DNA from: Xenorhabdus bovienii
GTDB taxonomy: Bacteria > Pseudomonadota > Gammaproteobacteria > Enterobacterales > Enterobacteriaceae
DNA length: 64,000 nt
Direction of reading: 5' to 3'
Assembly: GCF_024721015.1 (NCBI RefSeq)
Contig: NZ_JANAIF010000020.1
Coordinates: 1 to 64,000 of the forward strand
The notes below the pieces were generated by a model, which made no database searches, was not told where the DNA came from, and saw only the letters and a program-made list of their open reading frames with translations. Of this stretch, positions 41,750 to 51,470 are shown in pieces (within the stretch, counting starts at the first letter, position 1; each line of letters starts with the position of its first letter). A program made the translations under genes and the position numbers.

Positions 41750-43339
41750 TTAGTGTTCGCGTGTTTTACGGAAAGAAATTTCGGGATAACGTTCGCTGGT
41801 TAGATTTAAATTGACCATTGTTGGTGCAATATAAGTTAAGTTATCACCACCATCGAGTGCCAAGTTCAATTCATTCTTGCGCTTGAACTCTTCCAGTTTC
41901 TTCGCATCGTTGCACTCTACCCAGCGAGCGGTGGAAACATTGACGGATTCATACAATGCTTCAACGTTGTATTCGCTCTTCAAACGGGCAACAACGACGT
42001 CAAACTGAAGCACACCCACCGCCCCAACGATCAGATCGTTATTAGCCAGAGGACGAAATACCTGTACTGCCCCCTCTTCCGATAACTGAACCAGACCTTT
42101 CAGCAATTGTTTTTGTTTCAGAGGGTCACGCAGTCGGATACGACGGAATAATTCTGGCGCAAAGTTAGGAATACCGGTAAATTTCAGTTCTTCGCCCTGG
42201 GTAAAGGTATCACCAATCTGGATCGTGCCATGATTATGCAAGCCGATAATATCCCCAGCATATGCGTGATCGATATGAGAGCGATCTCCTGCCATGAAGG
42301 TCAGTGCATCTGAAATGACAACGTCTTTCTTGAGGCGGACTTGACGCAGTTTCATACCCTTTTCATATTTACCGGAAACAACACGCAGGAATGCCACGCG
42401 GTCACGGTGTTTCGGGTCCATATTGGCCTGAATTTTGAAAACAAAACCCGTGAATTTTTCTTCCTCTGCTGTCACTTCACGCGCATCAGTCAGACGAGGC
42501 ATTGGCATTGGCGCCCATTTGACAAGGCCATCCAGCATATGGTCAACGCCGAAGTTACCCAGTGCTGTGCCGAAAAATACCGGTGTTAGCTCACCCTGTA
42601 AAAAGGCTTCCTGATCAAACTCATGTGATGCCCCTTTTACCAGTTCCAGCTCTTCACGTAATTGATTCGCCAACTCTTCCCCAACAACCGCATCCAGCTC
42701 AGGGTTATTCAATCCTTTAATGGCACGGACTTCCTGAATGGTATGCCCTTGACCGGATTGATACAGGTAAATTTCATCAAGGTAAAGATGATAAACCCCC
42801 TTGAAGGATTTACCACAGCCGATTGGCCATGTAATCGGGCTACAGGCAATCTTCAACTCATTTTCCACTTCATCCATCACTTCCATCGGATCACGGATAT
42901 CGCGGTCGAGTTTATTCATGAATGTCAGGATTGGAGTGTCACGCAGACGGGTGACTTCCATCAGCTTACGGGTACGATCCTCAACACCTTTCGCGGCATC
43001 AATGACCATCAGGCAGCAGTCAACCGCCGTCAGAGTACGGTAAGTATCTTCGGAGAAGTCTTCGTGCCCTGGAGTATCCAGTAAGTTAACCAAACAATCA
43101 TCATAAGGAAACTGCATCACAGAGGTGGTAATGGAGATACCACGCTGTTTTTCCATCTCCATCCAGTCTGATTTAGCGTGCTGGTTAGAGCCGCGACCTT
43201 TTACCGTCCCCGCTTTCTGGATCGCCTGTCCGAACAGTAATACTTTTTCAGTAATGGTGGTTTTACCCGCATCGGGGTGAGAAATTATTGCAAAGGTTCG
43301 TCGTTTCGCGACTTCCTGCTGGAATGGAAAATTTGACAT
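41750..43339 (-). CDS. prfC: Peptide chain release factor 3
   Basis: GTPase that recycles RF1/RF2 from the ribosome after termination. The product has 529 residues, the E. coli length. G motifs are HPDAGKTT near 20, DTPGHEDF near 90 and MNKLDRD near 142. It ends FRKTREH. The ATG at 43339 matches the family start; a TTG directly before it adds only one residue. Confidence 0.96.
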   Translation of the reverse strand: MSNFPFQQEVAKRRTFAIISHPDAGKTTITEKVLLFGQAIQKAGTVKGRGSNQHAKSDWMEMEKQRGISITTSVMQFPYDDCLVNLLDTPGHEDFSEDTYRTLTAVDCCLMVIDAAKGVEDRTRKLMEVTRLRDTPILTFMNKLDRDIRDPMEVMDEVENELKIACSPITWPIGCGKSFKGVYHLYLDEIYLYQSGQGHTIQEVRAIKGLNNPELDAVVGEELANQLREELELVKGASHEFDQEAFLQGELTPVFFGTALGNFGVDHMLDGLVKWAPMPMPRLTDAREVTAEEEKFTGFVFKIQANMDPKHRDRVAFLRVVSGKYEKGMKLRQVRLKKDVVISDALTFMAGDRSHIDHAYAGDIIGLHNHGTIQIGDTFTQGEELKFTGIPNFAPELFRRIRLRDPLKQKQLLKGLVQLSEEGAVQVFRPLANNDLIVGAVGVLQFDVVVARLKSEYNVEALYESVNVSTARWVECNDAKKLEEFKRKNELNLALDGGDNLTYIAPTMVNLNLTSERYPEISFRKTREH

Positions 43340-43470
43340 CAATTAGGATCTTCTAGTCTATACGCGGATTGATACTATTAGGGAAGCGCCCCGAACGACC
43401 CTTCGCCTGCAAATCCGTCATGTTAATCGTGATTGGGGCTTATTTTCGCTGAACTTGGATTTATAAACAA

Positions 43471-43623
43471 TCAATGATTATCTGGCTGAGTGCTATCATC
43501 TTTTTCACTCATGGCGCGGCGAACTCGTTCAACGACTTCAGGAGTGACAGACCCCTCGGCCAGACAGGAAAAGTCGCATATTTTCTGACAACACAAAGCA
43601 AACGATGAACAAAATAAGTTCAT
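43471..43623 (-). CDS. Small cysteine-rich protein downstream of rimI (unrecognised)
   Basis: A 50-codon frame whose ATG is 3 bp past the rimI stop. The N-terminal half reads MNLFCSSFALCCQKICDFSC and has cysteines at 5, 11, 12, 16 and 20. The C-terminal half is charged and looks helical (VTPEVVERVRRAM, then SEKDDSTQPDNH). Spacing suggests translational coupling to rimI. The organised Cys pattern and lack of low-complexity make a real gene plausible; a metal-binding role would be speculation. I do not recognise the family. Confidence 0.55.
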   Translation of the reverse strand: MNLFCSSFALCCQKICDFSCLAEGSVTPEVVERVRRAMSEKDDSTQPDNH

Positions 43624-43626
43624 AAA

Positions 43627-44076
43627 TCAACCAGCAAACAGAGGTAAAGCCATAATAATGGCATCTTCCTTTCCCGTCGCCGTTGGGTAATAATTCTTAC
43701 GGATAGAAACTTCGTTGAAACCCAGATCTTCATACAAACCAATCGCTGATGTATTTGAACTTCGTACTTCAAGCCATAGCGTATTAATCTGCTTTTCTGG
43801 CAGCACATTGATCAGGTGAGTCAACAACGCTCTTCCATGCCCCTGCGATTGATGCTCAGGGTGGATGACGATATTAAATAGCGTGGCCTCATCCACAACA
43901 CACTGTATGATTGCAAAGCCGATAATCTGGTCATTCAGCGTGATTTTATAATTCAGATAACGCTTTCCCTGGTTGGAGTAAAAGGTTTTTTCACTCCACG
44001 GGAATGCATGACTGAACTGTTCTATTTGAAATGCTGCGGGAAGATCAGCGGGAGTTAATAGAGAAATATTCTTCAT
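43627..44076 (-). CDS. rimI: Ribosomal protein S18 N-alanine acetyltransferase
   Basis: GNAT-family enzyme that acetylates the N-terminus of ribosomal protein S18. The product has 149 residues. The acetyl-CoA loop is HQSQGHGRALL (near 80), with FPWSEKTFYSNQGKRYL before it and YYPTATGKEDAIIMAL at the end. The start at 44076 (MKNISLLTPADLPAAF) aligns with E. coli and overlaps the end of holD by 32 bp, which implies coupling. Confidence 0.95.
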   Translation of the reverse strand: MKNISLLTPADLPAAFQIEQFSHAFPWSEKTFYSNQGKRYLNYKITLNDQIIGFAIIQCVVDEATLFNIVIHPEHQSQGHGRALLTHLINVLPEKQINTLWLEVRSSNTSAIGLYEDLGFNEVSIRKNYYPTATGKEDAIIMALPLFAG

Positions 44077-44455
44077 AATGGTAAATTTGTTGCCAAAGAG
44101 AGCGTTTTGCATTCCCGTCAAGGGATAAGTCATTTAATGCTGGGCTTCTCAAAGAAATCCCTTGTATTGATAAGGTAATATCAACCCCCAACAGCCAGCA
44201 TGGACAATGGATTGATTCTGAAAGCAGCTCAACATCTTTTGTCGTGATGCAATAAACCGATGAGGCATCAATCCCCATGGCTGTAAAAATATCAGCAAAC
44301 AATGAATGACTTAAATCAATATGATCATGGGTAATGATCAACAGACGAGTTGAGTCAGGGATGAGGACAGACAATTCACCTTGCAAGGCTCTCGGGCTGC
44401 GCACAACCCACTGGGTGATCCCCAATTGGGCGAGTAATCTGTCACGCTTCGTCAT
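44045..44455 (-). CDS. holD: DNA polymerase III psi subunit
   Basis: Clamp-loader subunit linking chi to the gamma/tau complex. The product has 136 residues, like E. coli HolD: LLAQLGITQWVVRSPRALQGE at the N-terminus (the clamp-loader-binding segment) and SPALNDLSLDGNAKRSLWQQIYHYE near the end. Fast-evolving family, but position before rimI and divergent from rsmC confirms it. Confidence 0.93.
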   Translation of the reverse strand: MTKRDRLLAQLGITQWVVRSPRALQGELSVLIPDSTRLLIITHDHIDLSHSLFADIFTAMGIDASSVYCITTKDVELLSESIHCPCWLLGVDITLSIQGISLRSPALNDLSLDGNAKRSLWQQIYHYEEYFSINSR

Positions 44456-44595
44456 CGTGTTTTATTCCATCTGCCATAAAAAATAACAGGTAATATACTA
44501 TCAGAGGGCTTATCTCTACGCCAATCAGCATAGCATCACAATTTTGCCCTCCGATGTTTATACTTGGATAAAGATTTATAAGGAGCTATACATAG

Positions 44596-45609
44596 ATGTC
44601 AGTATTAACCCCGGCCAGCGAAGTTATCCTGCGCCACCATGAGCAATTCATCAACCATCACCTGCTGCTTGCCGGTGATCTTCAGGACAATCTGGCAACG
44701 GAAATCGAAGCCGGAAGTGTGCGAGTACATACTAACCAATATCACCACTGGCAATCCCTGATCCGTCAACTGGGTGACAATGCCTCTTTTGGCCTCGTTG
44801 CGGACAGCGCATTTGTCAAAGGGTGTGATACATTGATTTATTACTGGCCAAAAAGTAAACATGAAGCGCGCTTCCAGTTACGCAGCCTGTTTTCCATTCT
44901 GCCGCCCGGAACCGGTGTTTTTGTGGTCGGCGAGAATCGCACTGGTGTACGCAGTGTTGATAAATTAATGGAAGGTATTGTGACTTTCCAGAAAGTGGAT
45001 ACTGCCCGCCGTTGCAGTCTCTTCTATGGTCAACTGGAAAATCAGGTTCAATTTGATCAAAATAATTGGTGGAACAGCTATCAGGTAGGTGATGTCACCG
45101 TCAACACGCTGCCTGGCGTATTCAGCCAAGATGATCTGGATGTCGGCAGTCGTTTGTTGCTTTCTACTTTTGATGGCCCTGTTTCTGGTAGTCTGCTGGA
45201 TATCGCTTGTGGCTCAGGCGTATTGGCAGCGGTTCTGGGTAAGAAAAACCCTGATTTGACACTGACACTGAGTGATGTCAATGCCGCAGCCATAACATCC
45301 AGCAAGGCCACACTGAAAGCCAATAAACTGGAAGGCAATGTTGTCACCAGCAATGTGTATTCCGCTATTGAGGAAAAATTCGACTGGATCATTTCCAATC
45401 CACCATTCCACGATGGTTTAAAAACCAATTTAGCCGCGGCTGACGACCTGATCCGCATGGCGCCAAACTATCTGAAGTCTGGCGGTAAATTGCGGATCGT
45501 AGCGAACGCTTTCCTACCTTATCCCGCTCTGCTGGATAGTACCTTTGGCAACCATAAGCTTATCGCGCAGACAGGTAAATTCAAGGTCTACCAAGCAACC
45601 AAAAGGTAA
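44596..45609 (+). CDS. rsmC: 16S rRNA m2G1207 methyltransferase RsmC
   Basis: Methylates G1207 of 16S rRNA on the 30S subunit. The product has 337 residues: two related Rossmann-like domains, the catalytic one C-terminal with the SAM motif [12 protein letters not shown] (near 200) and the target-base motif NPPFHDG (near 268). A GGAG site precedes the ATG. It is divergent from holD. Confidence 0.95.
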   Translation: MSVLTPASEVILRHHEQFINHHLLLAGDLQDNLATEIEAGSVRVHTNQYHHWQSLIRQLGDNASFGLVADSAFVKGCDTLIYYWPKSKHEARFQLRSLFSILPPGTGVFVVGENRTGVRSVDKLMEGIVTFQKVDTARRCSLFYGQLENQVQFDQNNWWNSYQVGDVTVNTLPGVFSQDDLDVGSRLLLSTFDGPVSGSLLDIACGSGVLAAVLGKKNPDLTLTLSDVNAAAITSSKATLKANKLEGNVVTSNVYSAIEEKFDWIISNPPFHDGLKTNLAAADDLIRMAPNYLKSGGKLRIVANAFLPYPALLDSTFGNHKLIAQTGKFKVYQATKR

Positions 45610-45624
45610 CAAGCAAGCCGTTTC

Positions 45625-45653
45625 TTGCCTGCTCAGTTTTAACGGGCAGGCAA
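45625..45653 (+). terminator. Hairpin after rsmC
   Basis: TTGCCTGC (45625-45632) pairs with GCAGGCAA (45646-45653), followed by TTCTTGTG. It is 15 bp past the rsmC stop. Confidence 0.6.
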
Positions 45654-45800
45654 TTCTTGTGTATCTGCCTCACCCATAACACCAGTGTGCCGTTTTTTGC
45701 ACCATTCATGCTCTTTCTCGATAAATAATGATTGACGTTAGCCGTAAAATCTCTAGAATGCGCCTCCATGCTATCTGTTTGGTTGATAGTGTCTGAATTT

Positions 45801-45887
45801 GCGAGGGTGGCGGAATTGGTAGACGCGCTAGCTTCAGGTGTTAGTGTTCTTACGGACGTGGGGGTTCAAGTCCCCCCCTTCGCACCA
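45801..45887 (+). tRNA. tRNA-Leu(CAG), first copy
   Basis: An 87-base class II tRNA with an encoded CCA end. The acceptor GCGAGGG pairs with CCTTCGC allowing one mismatch or wobble; the D-arm is followed by anticodon CAG at 45835-45837. The long variable arm and T-arm GGGGGTTCAAGTCCCCC are present. It matches E. coli leuPQV tRNAs almost base for base. Confidence 0.97.
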
Positions 45888-45933
45888 AATCAGACAGTCG
45901 TCGGTTAAACAAATTAGATAAATGGCAGTACCT

Positions 45934-46020
45934 GCGAGGGTGGCGGAATTGGTAGACGCGCTAGCTTCAGGTGTTAGTGTCCGTATGGACGTGGGGGTTC
46001 AAGTCCCCCCCTTCGCACCA
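45934..46020 (+). tRNA. tRNA-Leu(CAG), second copy
   Basis: An 87-base tRNA, identical to the first copy except in the variable arm (GTCCGTATGGAC against GTTCTTACGGAC), with anticodon CAG at 45968-45970 and an encoded CCA. The 46-bp spacer suggests a single transcript with the first copy. E. coli has three copies at the equivalent place. Confidence 0.97.
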
Positions 46021-46102
46021 CTGTTAATATTTATCTGCTCCCTGTATTCATTTCTTTATTTCATCCCATTCTCAACTAATCTTCTTAAGAATTCACGCTA
46101 TC

Positions 46103-46369
46103 TCAAAAATACTCCGCATAGCGCAAGCCCGCGAATAAGCTGCACATTACAGCAATACCCGCAGGAATTAAGAGGAAATGGCGTGCATCGCGATGCAGCA
46201 GCAGCACAAGTGTCAACAGCATAGCAGCCAGAATACTTATCTTAAATTGCTCGATCCCTGCCCCGGTTATTACCAGTATTGACGCCATCAGACTGAATAA
46301 CAAACTCCCCCATAATCCGGTGATACTCTGCCAAAAAGCCAGTTTTAAACCCCGCTTTGCACTGATCAT
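46103..46369 (-). CDS. yjjZ: Small membrane protein, YjjZ-like (DUF1435)
   Basis: An 88-residue hydrophobic protein with three predicted membrane segments (about 16-35, 42-58 and 66-82), split by a short basic loop LLHRDARHFLL. E. coli has yjjZ, a small DUF1435 membrane protein, at the same place beside the leucine tRNAs. The family call rests on this position and layout more than on residue identity. Function unknown. Confidence 0.65.
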   Translation of the reverse strand: MISAKRGLKLAFWQSITGLWGSLLFSLMASILVITGAGIEQFKISILAAMLLTLVLLLHRDARHFLLIPAGIAVMCSLFAGLRYAEYF

Positions 46370-46473
46370 AATAAACCGCCAATCAAATGATAATGATTCC
46401 TAATATCATATATCATAGCGGCTTAATCACAAGCTGAAAATAAATCACGAAAATAAGCTGTAATAATGCGTGA

Positions 46474-47967
46474 TTAATAACGAACCATAACCGATTTCAG
46501 TTCGGTGTAATGCTCAATAAATGCACTACCAAACTCCCGGCCAATGCCCGACGACTTCACGCCACCAAAAGGCACCGCTGGATCCAGAAACGTATGCATA
46601 TTAATCCACAAAGTACCCACTTGAATCCGGGGGATCATACGCATCGCCTTACTGAGATCATTCGTCCATAAACTGGCAGACAGACCAAATGGCGTCGCGT
46701 TCATCATGACAATTAATTCTTCTTCATCATCATAGCTGAGGAACGTTCCTATCGGCCCGAAGGTTTCTTCTTGCATTAATGTGTCTTCAGCACTCTTGGC
46801 TCGGATAATCGTTGGTGCGACAAAAAAACCTTCGCCTTCCAGCGCATGGCCACCATATACGATCTCACTGCCATCCTGACGCGCTTTTTCAAACAGGGAC
46901 AGGATTTTTTCGTAATGCTCTTTGTTTGCCAAAGGCCCCATTTCGGTTGATTCATCAAGAGGAGAGCCGATTTTCATCGCTGACAAACGTTCAGAAAGTA
47001 ATTTTAAGACCGCATCCATGTGAACAGATGGGATATAGAAACGTTCCGCTGCCGCACAGATTTGCCCCTGATTCAAGTAACCGGCTTCCAATACACCATC
47101 AACAATCTTTTCAACTGACATATCAGACAGGAAAGCAGCCGCATTCTTGCCTCCCAGTTCCAGCGTCGCACGAGTCAAGCCATACTCTATCGCCGACTTA
47201 CCGATAATCGTGCCGGTCGGGACTGAGCCAGTAAAAGTGACTTTGGCACATTGGGGATGAGCGAGCAGAGCTGACCCAACCCTAGCGCCAGAACCATTGA
47301 CGACATTAATCACGCCATCGGGTATCCCGGCTTCTTTCGCCAATTCTGCCACACGAAGCATAGTCAAAGGGGTATACTCACTGGGCTTCAGTACTAAAGT
47401 ACAACCACAGGCCAGTGCCGCCCCCAGTTTCCAGATGGCAATCATAATGGAAAAATTCCACGGAATAATGCCAACCACCACGCCAATTGGTTCACGTCGG
47501 GTAAAGGCCGTGTATTTTTCCCCTTTGAGTGATGGCAATGAAACATTCAATGTCTCACCACTAATTTTGCTCGACCAACCGGCAAAATAACGCAGGTAAT
47601 CAGCAGAAGCGCCCACGTCTAACATTCGAGAAAGCTGGATCGGTTTACCTGAACATAAACTTTCCAGCTGGGCTAATTCTTCACCGTGTTTTTGCAATAA
47701 ATCAGCCAGCCGGTTCAGGCAATTACCCCGCTCCATAGGCGATGTCTGCGCCCATGAACCATGAAAAGCCTTCGAGGCTGCTTCCATTGCCAAATTTAGC
47801 TCAGCTTCCTCTCCTCGATTAACTTTAGCGATCACTTCATCAGAAGCAGGATTAACGACAGAAAAGGTGTTGTTTCCCTGACCAGGAATGGATAACCCGT
47901 TGATATAATGACCATGAGGACGTTGCAGAAAATCCGTAACGGGCTTTAGCAAGGTTATTTCACTCAT
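46474..47967 (-). CDS. NAD-dependent aldehyde dehydrogenase (FeaB/PuuC-like)
   Basis: A 497-residue ALDH-superfamily enzyme. Catalytic Glu is in TLELGGKN and catalytic Cys in NQGQICAAAERF; the cofactor site includes GVVVGIIPWNFSIMIA and FTGSVPTG. Closest in character to phenylacetaldehyde or aminoaldehyde dehydrogenases. It ends a three-gene unit with a cupin and a PuuB-like FAD oxidoreductase, so it likely oxidises the aldehyde the oxidoreductase makes from an amine. The ATG at 47967 is 7 nt from a GAGG site; the ATG one codon upstream is 4 nt from it. Confidence 0.88.
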   Translation of the reverse strand: MSEITLLKPVTDFLQRPHGHYINGLSIPGQGNNTFSVVNPASDEVIAKVNRGEEAELNLAMEAASKAFHGSWAQTSPMERGNCLNRLADLLQKHGEELAQLESLCSGKPIQLSRMLDVGASADYLRYFAGWSSKISGETLNVSLPSLKGEKYTAFTRREPIGVVVGIIPWNFSIMIAIWKLGAALACGCTLVLKPSEYTPLTMLRVAELAKEAGIPDGVINVVNGSGARVGSALLAHPQCAKVTFTGSVPTGTIIGKSAIEYGLTRATLELGGKNAAAFLSDMSVEKIVDGVLEAGYLNQGQICAAAERFYIPSVHMDAVLKLLSERLSAMKIGSPLDESTEMGPLANKEHYEKILSLFEKARQDGSEIVYGGHALEGEGFFVAPTIIRAKSAEDTLMQEETFGPIGTFLSYDDEEELIVMMNATPFGLSASLWTNDLSKAMRMIPRIQVGTLWINMHTFLDPAVPFGGVKSSGIGREFGSAFIEHYTELKSVMVRY

Positions 47968-47995
47968 CATGTTTCCTCTCTGGTTAGCCCGACAT

Positions 47996-48364
47996 TTAAG
48001 CGTTCACACACGCCATGTAATGTTTAACAAAGCGTTCAGTGGTGATTTCCCACACCATTTCAGTGCCTTTCGCCGCAAACCAAGAGTCGCCCTTATGGTA
48101 TTCAACCGTAGCCCCCGTTTTGACATCGGTCAGTTTCACCGAGCCTTCATGAACCGTCGCCATTTCATCAAAGGGATAGATCATTTTAAATTTACCCCTG
48201 GTGCAGGCAAAAATACCGCAAGTCAGATTATCCGTAGGCTCTCCGTGGGTCATTGCGCCACTTGCCTGGGGATCCCCCTCCAACACAATAGAACCAAGAT
48301 GAGTGACACTGCCAATAGGCATTAATTCAGGAAGTGCTTGATCTAACAATAATGGCTTTATCAT
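47996..48364 (-). CDS. Cupin-domain protein (DUF861/EutQ-like)
   Basis: A 122-residue single-domain cupin with YPFDEMATVHEGSVKLTDVKTG and YHKGDSWFAAKGTEMVWE, the layout of the small DUF861 cupins often encoded beside amine-oxidising FAD enzymes. The metal-binding histidines of typical cupins are sparse. Role unknown; perhaps binding or detoxifying the pathway intermediate. It is 25 bp before the dehydrogenase gene, with an AAGGT ribosome site. Confidence 0.8.
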   Translation of the reverse strand: MIKPLLLDQALPELMPIGSVTHLGSIVLEGDPQASGAMTHGEPTDNLTCGIFACTRGKFKMIYPFDEMATVHEGSVKLTDVKTGATVEYHKGDSWFAAKGTEMVWEITTERFVKHYMACVNA

Positions 48365-48434
48365 GACTTTTACCTTTCAGAATTTATTATTCAAAAAAAG
48401 AACAAAAATAAAAAACGTCAAAAAAGTGATAAAA

Positions 48435-49736
48435 CTAGCGACGGCCTTTCCAATAGCCTGAAGCTTGGTGCCAAGTTTTGCCGACAGAAAGGAGCAGGCT
48501 CCTTAATTTGTCTTTGCCCACAACATTGAGATGAGGAATCGAACTCATCAGTGAGTAACGTTCAGAGCCTTCACTCATTCCTTCTGCCAAGATTTTGCAG
48601 ACAATGTGACTCGGCGTTACACCAAATCCTGAATAACCCTGTACATAAAACACATTGTCATGTTCGGGCAAAGAGCCAATTTGTGGGAACAAGTTGACGC
48701 TACAAGATAGTGGCCCGCCCCATGCCAATTCAATTTTCACATCTTTCAGGTAGGGGAAGACATCCAGCATACGTTTGCGGTTCCATGCTTTTAAATCAGA
48801 AGGGATATACTCAAGATATTGTGTAGCACTGCCAAACAGCACTCGGTTCTCTTTGGTAACTCGGTAGTAGTTGATGACAGGACTAATATCACTGTATGCC
48901 CCACGAATCGGGCTGATCTTTTCAATCAGATCGTCTGACAGTTCTTCCGTCATTAGCTGGAAAGCGTAAGTATTGATCGTTTTTTTGTAGATAGTCGGTT
49001 CAAGACCATTCAGGAAAGCATTGCACGCCCACAGTATCTTACTTGCCCGTACCGTCCCCATTGCTGTGCGAACTGTGACCCGTGGGCCATATTCCACATT
49101 CACCACCTGGCTGTTTTCAAAAATTCTGACACCCTGCTCCGTTGCAGCCTTAGCTTCCCCCAGCAACAGATTGAGTGAATGAACGTGTCCCCCACCCATA
49201 TGCTTCAGCGCACAGGTATAAAGATCTGAACCAATGACTTTTTTAACATCAGCACCGACATAAAGTTCAATCTCTTCATCGGGACACGCTGCCTGAAACT
49301 CTTTCAGCCAGCCCCGCAAAGTTTTCTCCTGCCGGGCGTTATAACCCAGATAGCCGTAACCCTTACAAAAATCCGCCTTGATATCGTACTTAGCGATCCG
49401 GTCACGAATAATTCCTGCACCCATGTTGCTAATTTTAAAAATAGTCTCTAGACCTTTCTCACCGACATGACGTTTAATCCTATCCAAATCATGACCAATA
49501 CCCGCCATAACTTGACCGCCATTGCGCCCCGTTCCGCCATATCCCAACGTCCGACCTTCCAGAATAGCAATATTGGTGATGCCTTTTTCAGCCAGCTCCA
49601 GTGCCGTATTCACACCGGAAAACCCGCCACCAATGATAACAACATCAACATCCAAGTCTTCTGTCAGTGTGGGAAAGCGAAGATCATATTTTTTGGTTGC
49701 AGCATAGTATGTTAATGAATCAAGATTATTATTCAT
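48435..49736 (-). CDS. FAD-dependent amine oxidoreductase (PuuB/DadA/GlpD-like DAO family)
   Basis: A 433-residue DAO-family flavoenzyme. The FAD dinucleotide fold is VDVVIIGGGFSGVNTALEL (near 30), followed by GRTLGYGGTGRNGGQV, the pattern of gamma-glutamylputrescine oxidase-like enzymes. The C-terminal part has GYSGFGVTPSH. The start at 49736 (MNNNLDSLTYYAATKKYD) has a GGGG site; a 33-codon upstream extension lacks homology. It leads the operon with cupin and ALDH. The substrate is likely a primary amine or polyamine derivative, but it cannot be fixed from sequence. Confidence 0.85.
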   Translation of the reverse strand: MNNNLDSLTYYAATKKYDLRFPTLTEDLDVDVVIIGGGFSGVNTALELAEKGITNIAILEGRTLGYGGTGRNGGQVMAGIGHDLDRIKRHVGEKGLETIFKISNMGAGIIRDRIAKYDIKADFCKGYGYLGYNARQEKTLRGWLKEFQAACPDEEIELYVGADVKKVIGSDLYTCALKHMGGGHVHSLNLLLGEAKAATEQGVRIFENSQVVNVEYGPRVTVRTAMGTVRASKILWACNAFLNGLEPTIYKKTINTYAFQLMTEELSDDLIEKISPIRGAYSDISPVINYYRVTKENRVLFGSATQYLEYIPSDLKAWNRKRMLDVFPYLKDVKIELAWGGPLSCSVNLFPQIGSLPEHDNVFYVQGYSGFGVTPSHIVCKILAEGMSEGSERYSLMSSIPHLNVVGKDKLRSLLLSVGKTWHQASGYWKGRR

Positions 49737-50137
49737 GTTATACCCCGTGAGCATCTGCCTACTCCCTGATGATGTACAGCCAACAATTTTGTTACTCTGT
49801 TTCTTCAGGGACACTTTGTCGCATTTATTTAACATTGTTTATTCAGGCGGAATAACAACAAATACATTCACCTTTTATTTTATTAATAAATTAATAATGA
49901 TAACACCAGCAACTATCTGTTTGTTTTTTATAGCATACATATATGAATCATATGTACTTACAATGCTCAAATCATTTATTATTTATATGTTAATTATGTC
50001 ACAATTATTAAACATATTATTAATAAATTTAGATTTTTATCTTGTCGTTTTGTGATTAGTGTTGGGGGAATCTTTATCCAAGGTGAATTATTCTTAACAT
50101 CTACATTTGTGTTTAGTTATCACTAAAAGGAATGAAG
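49737..50137. other. Intergenic region between the divergent amine-oxidation operon and nucleoside hydrolase
   Basis: About 400 bp, very AT-rich in the middle. No gene, repeat or clear promoter was identified. Confidence 0.45.
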
Positions 50138-51088
50138 ATGCTCCCCAAGAAAATTATCCTTGATTGCGATCCCGGGCATGATGATGCCATTGCGTTACTG
50201 CTTGCTCATGGAAATCCTGACATTGAACTACTGGCGGTGACTACGGTTGTTGGCAACCAAACCTTGAATAAAGTCACCCGCAATGCCCTTTCAATTGCCC
50301 GCATCGCCAATATTCACAATGTTCCTTTTGCCGCAGGGTGTCATAGACCATTGGTCAGAGATATCCAAACTGCACCAGCAATTCATGGTGAAACCGGTCT
50401 GGATGGCGTCGTTTTGCCTGAACCTGCATTAAGGCTGGATGCCCGTCACGCTGTTGATTTGATTATCGACATCATTATGGAAAATCCCCCCAAGAGCATT
50501 ACCTTGGTTCCAACGGCAGGTTTGACAAATATTGCCCTTGCCGCCCGTAAGTCTCCACATATTGTTGAACGCGTAAAAGAAGTCGTGTTGATGGGAGGTG
50601 GCTACCATACTGGTAACTGGAGCGCTGTCGCTGAATTCAACATCATGATCGATCCTGAAGCGGCACATATTATTTTTAATGAAAAATGGCCCCTGACGAT
50701 GGTGGGGCTGGATCTGACGCATCAAGCTCAGGCAACGCCTGATGTCATTGACGCTATCTCCAAGATCAAAACCCGTCCTGCCCAATTCGTTTTAGATGCG
50801 TTGCAGTTTTATGGGGAGAGGTATCGGGAATCGCAGGGTTTTGACTATCCTCCGGTGCATGATCCCTGTGCAGTCGCTTATGTGATCGATCCTACCGTGA
50901 TGACAACACAAAAAGTCCCCGTGAATATCGAGCTGGCCGGAACCTTAACAACGGGCATGACTGTCGCTGATTTCCGTTTCCCGCCACCAAAAGATTGCCA
51001 TACACAAGTTGCCGTAAAATTGGATCAAGCCAAATTCTGGCAATTGGTGATTAATGCCCTGAAAAATATTGGCGAAACAGCGTCCTGA
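50138..51088 (+). CDS. Ribonucleoside hydrolase (RihA/RihB-like)
   Basis: A 316-residue inosine-uridine nucleoside N-ribohydrolase. The calcium-binding motif is DCDPGHDDA (near 10), with NIMIDPEAA near 170 and the catalytic VHDPC near 240. It hydrolyses nucleosides to base and ribose. It falls between the pyrimidine-preferring RihA and RihB types, so the preferred base is uncertain. The ATG at 50138 has an AAAGG site 7 nt upstream; the ATG at 50132 overlaps that spacing. Confidence 0.9.
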   Translation: MLPKKIILDCDPGHDDAIALLLAHGNPDIELLAVTTVVGNQTLNKVTRNALSIARIANIHNVPFAAGCHRPLVRDIQTAPAIHGETGLDGVVLPEPALRLDARHAVDLIIDIIMENPPKSITLVPTAGLTNIALAARKSPHIVERVKEVVLMGGGYHTGNWSAVAEFNIMIDPEAAHIIFNEKWPLTMVGLDLTHQAQATPDVIDAISKIKTRPAQFVLDALQFYGERYRESQGFDYPPVHDPCAVAYVIDPTVMTTQKVPVNIELAGTLTTGMTVADFRFPPPKDCHTQVAVKLDQAKFWQLVINALKNIGETAS

Positions 51089-51121
51089 TATTAACAGCGG
51101 CGTCCAATATGTCCTTGGAAT

Positions 51122-51152
51122 ACCATTGAAGCTGCTTCTCAGCTTCAATGGT
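51122..51152 (+). terminator. Hairpin after the nucleoside hydrolase gene
   Basis: A perfect 13-bp stem ACCATTGAAGCTG (51122-51134) / CAGCTTCAATGGT (51140-51152) around CTTCT, 34 bp past the stop. No T-run follows, so its strength as a terminator is uncertain. Confidence 0.6.
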
Positions 51153-51164
51153 CAAAAGAAGATT

Positions 51165-51239
51165 TTAGCCGGGCAATAAAAGCGGCTTAATCAAGCCAAC
51201 AGCCGCCCCAATCGCGAATTCAGGGATCAGTAACATCAT
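51165..51239 (-). CDS. Possible 24-residue hydrophobic peptide
   Basis: A minus-strand frame reading MMLLIPEFAIGAAVGLIKPL and ending LLPG. An AGGA ribosome site lies 6-9 nt upstream of the tandem ATGs. Most of the peptide could span a membrane once. It sits alone between the nucleoside hydrolase hairpin and the C-protein-like gene. Small single-span proteins and toxin peptides of this size exist, but there is no homology that I can cite. Chance is a real alternative. Confidence 0.35.
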   Translation of the reverse strand: MMLLIPEFAIGAAVGLIKPLLLPG

Positions 51240-51470
51240 CTCATTTCCTGCTTATTTTTCATCAAAGCGCATTTGATCACCCGATTACACAAAGCATCAT
51301 CAGATGATATAGCAAAAACAAATATCATATATAAAAAGCAGCATAGATTTCATATGCTCACCACGAGCACCTAACTTACATTTTTATATGGTCAATTCCC
51401 ATTATCGAGGCTAGGTTATTGATCATTAAATCAGCGATAAAAAAACGGAATGGAAAATTGATAATGGGCC

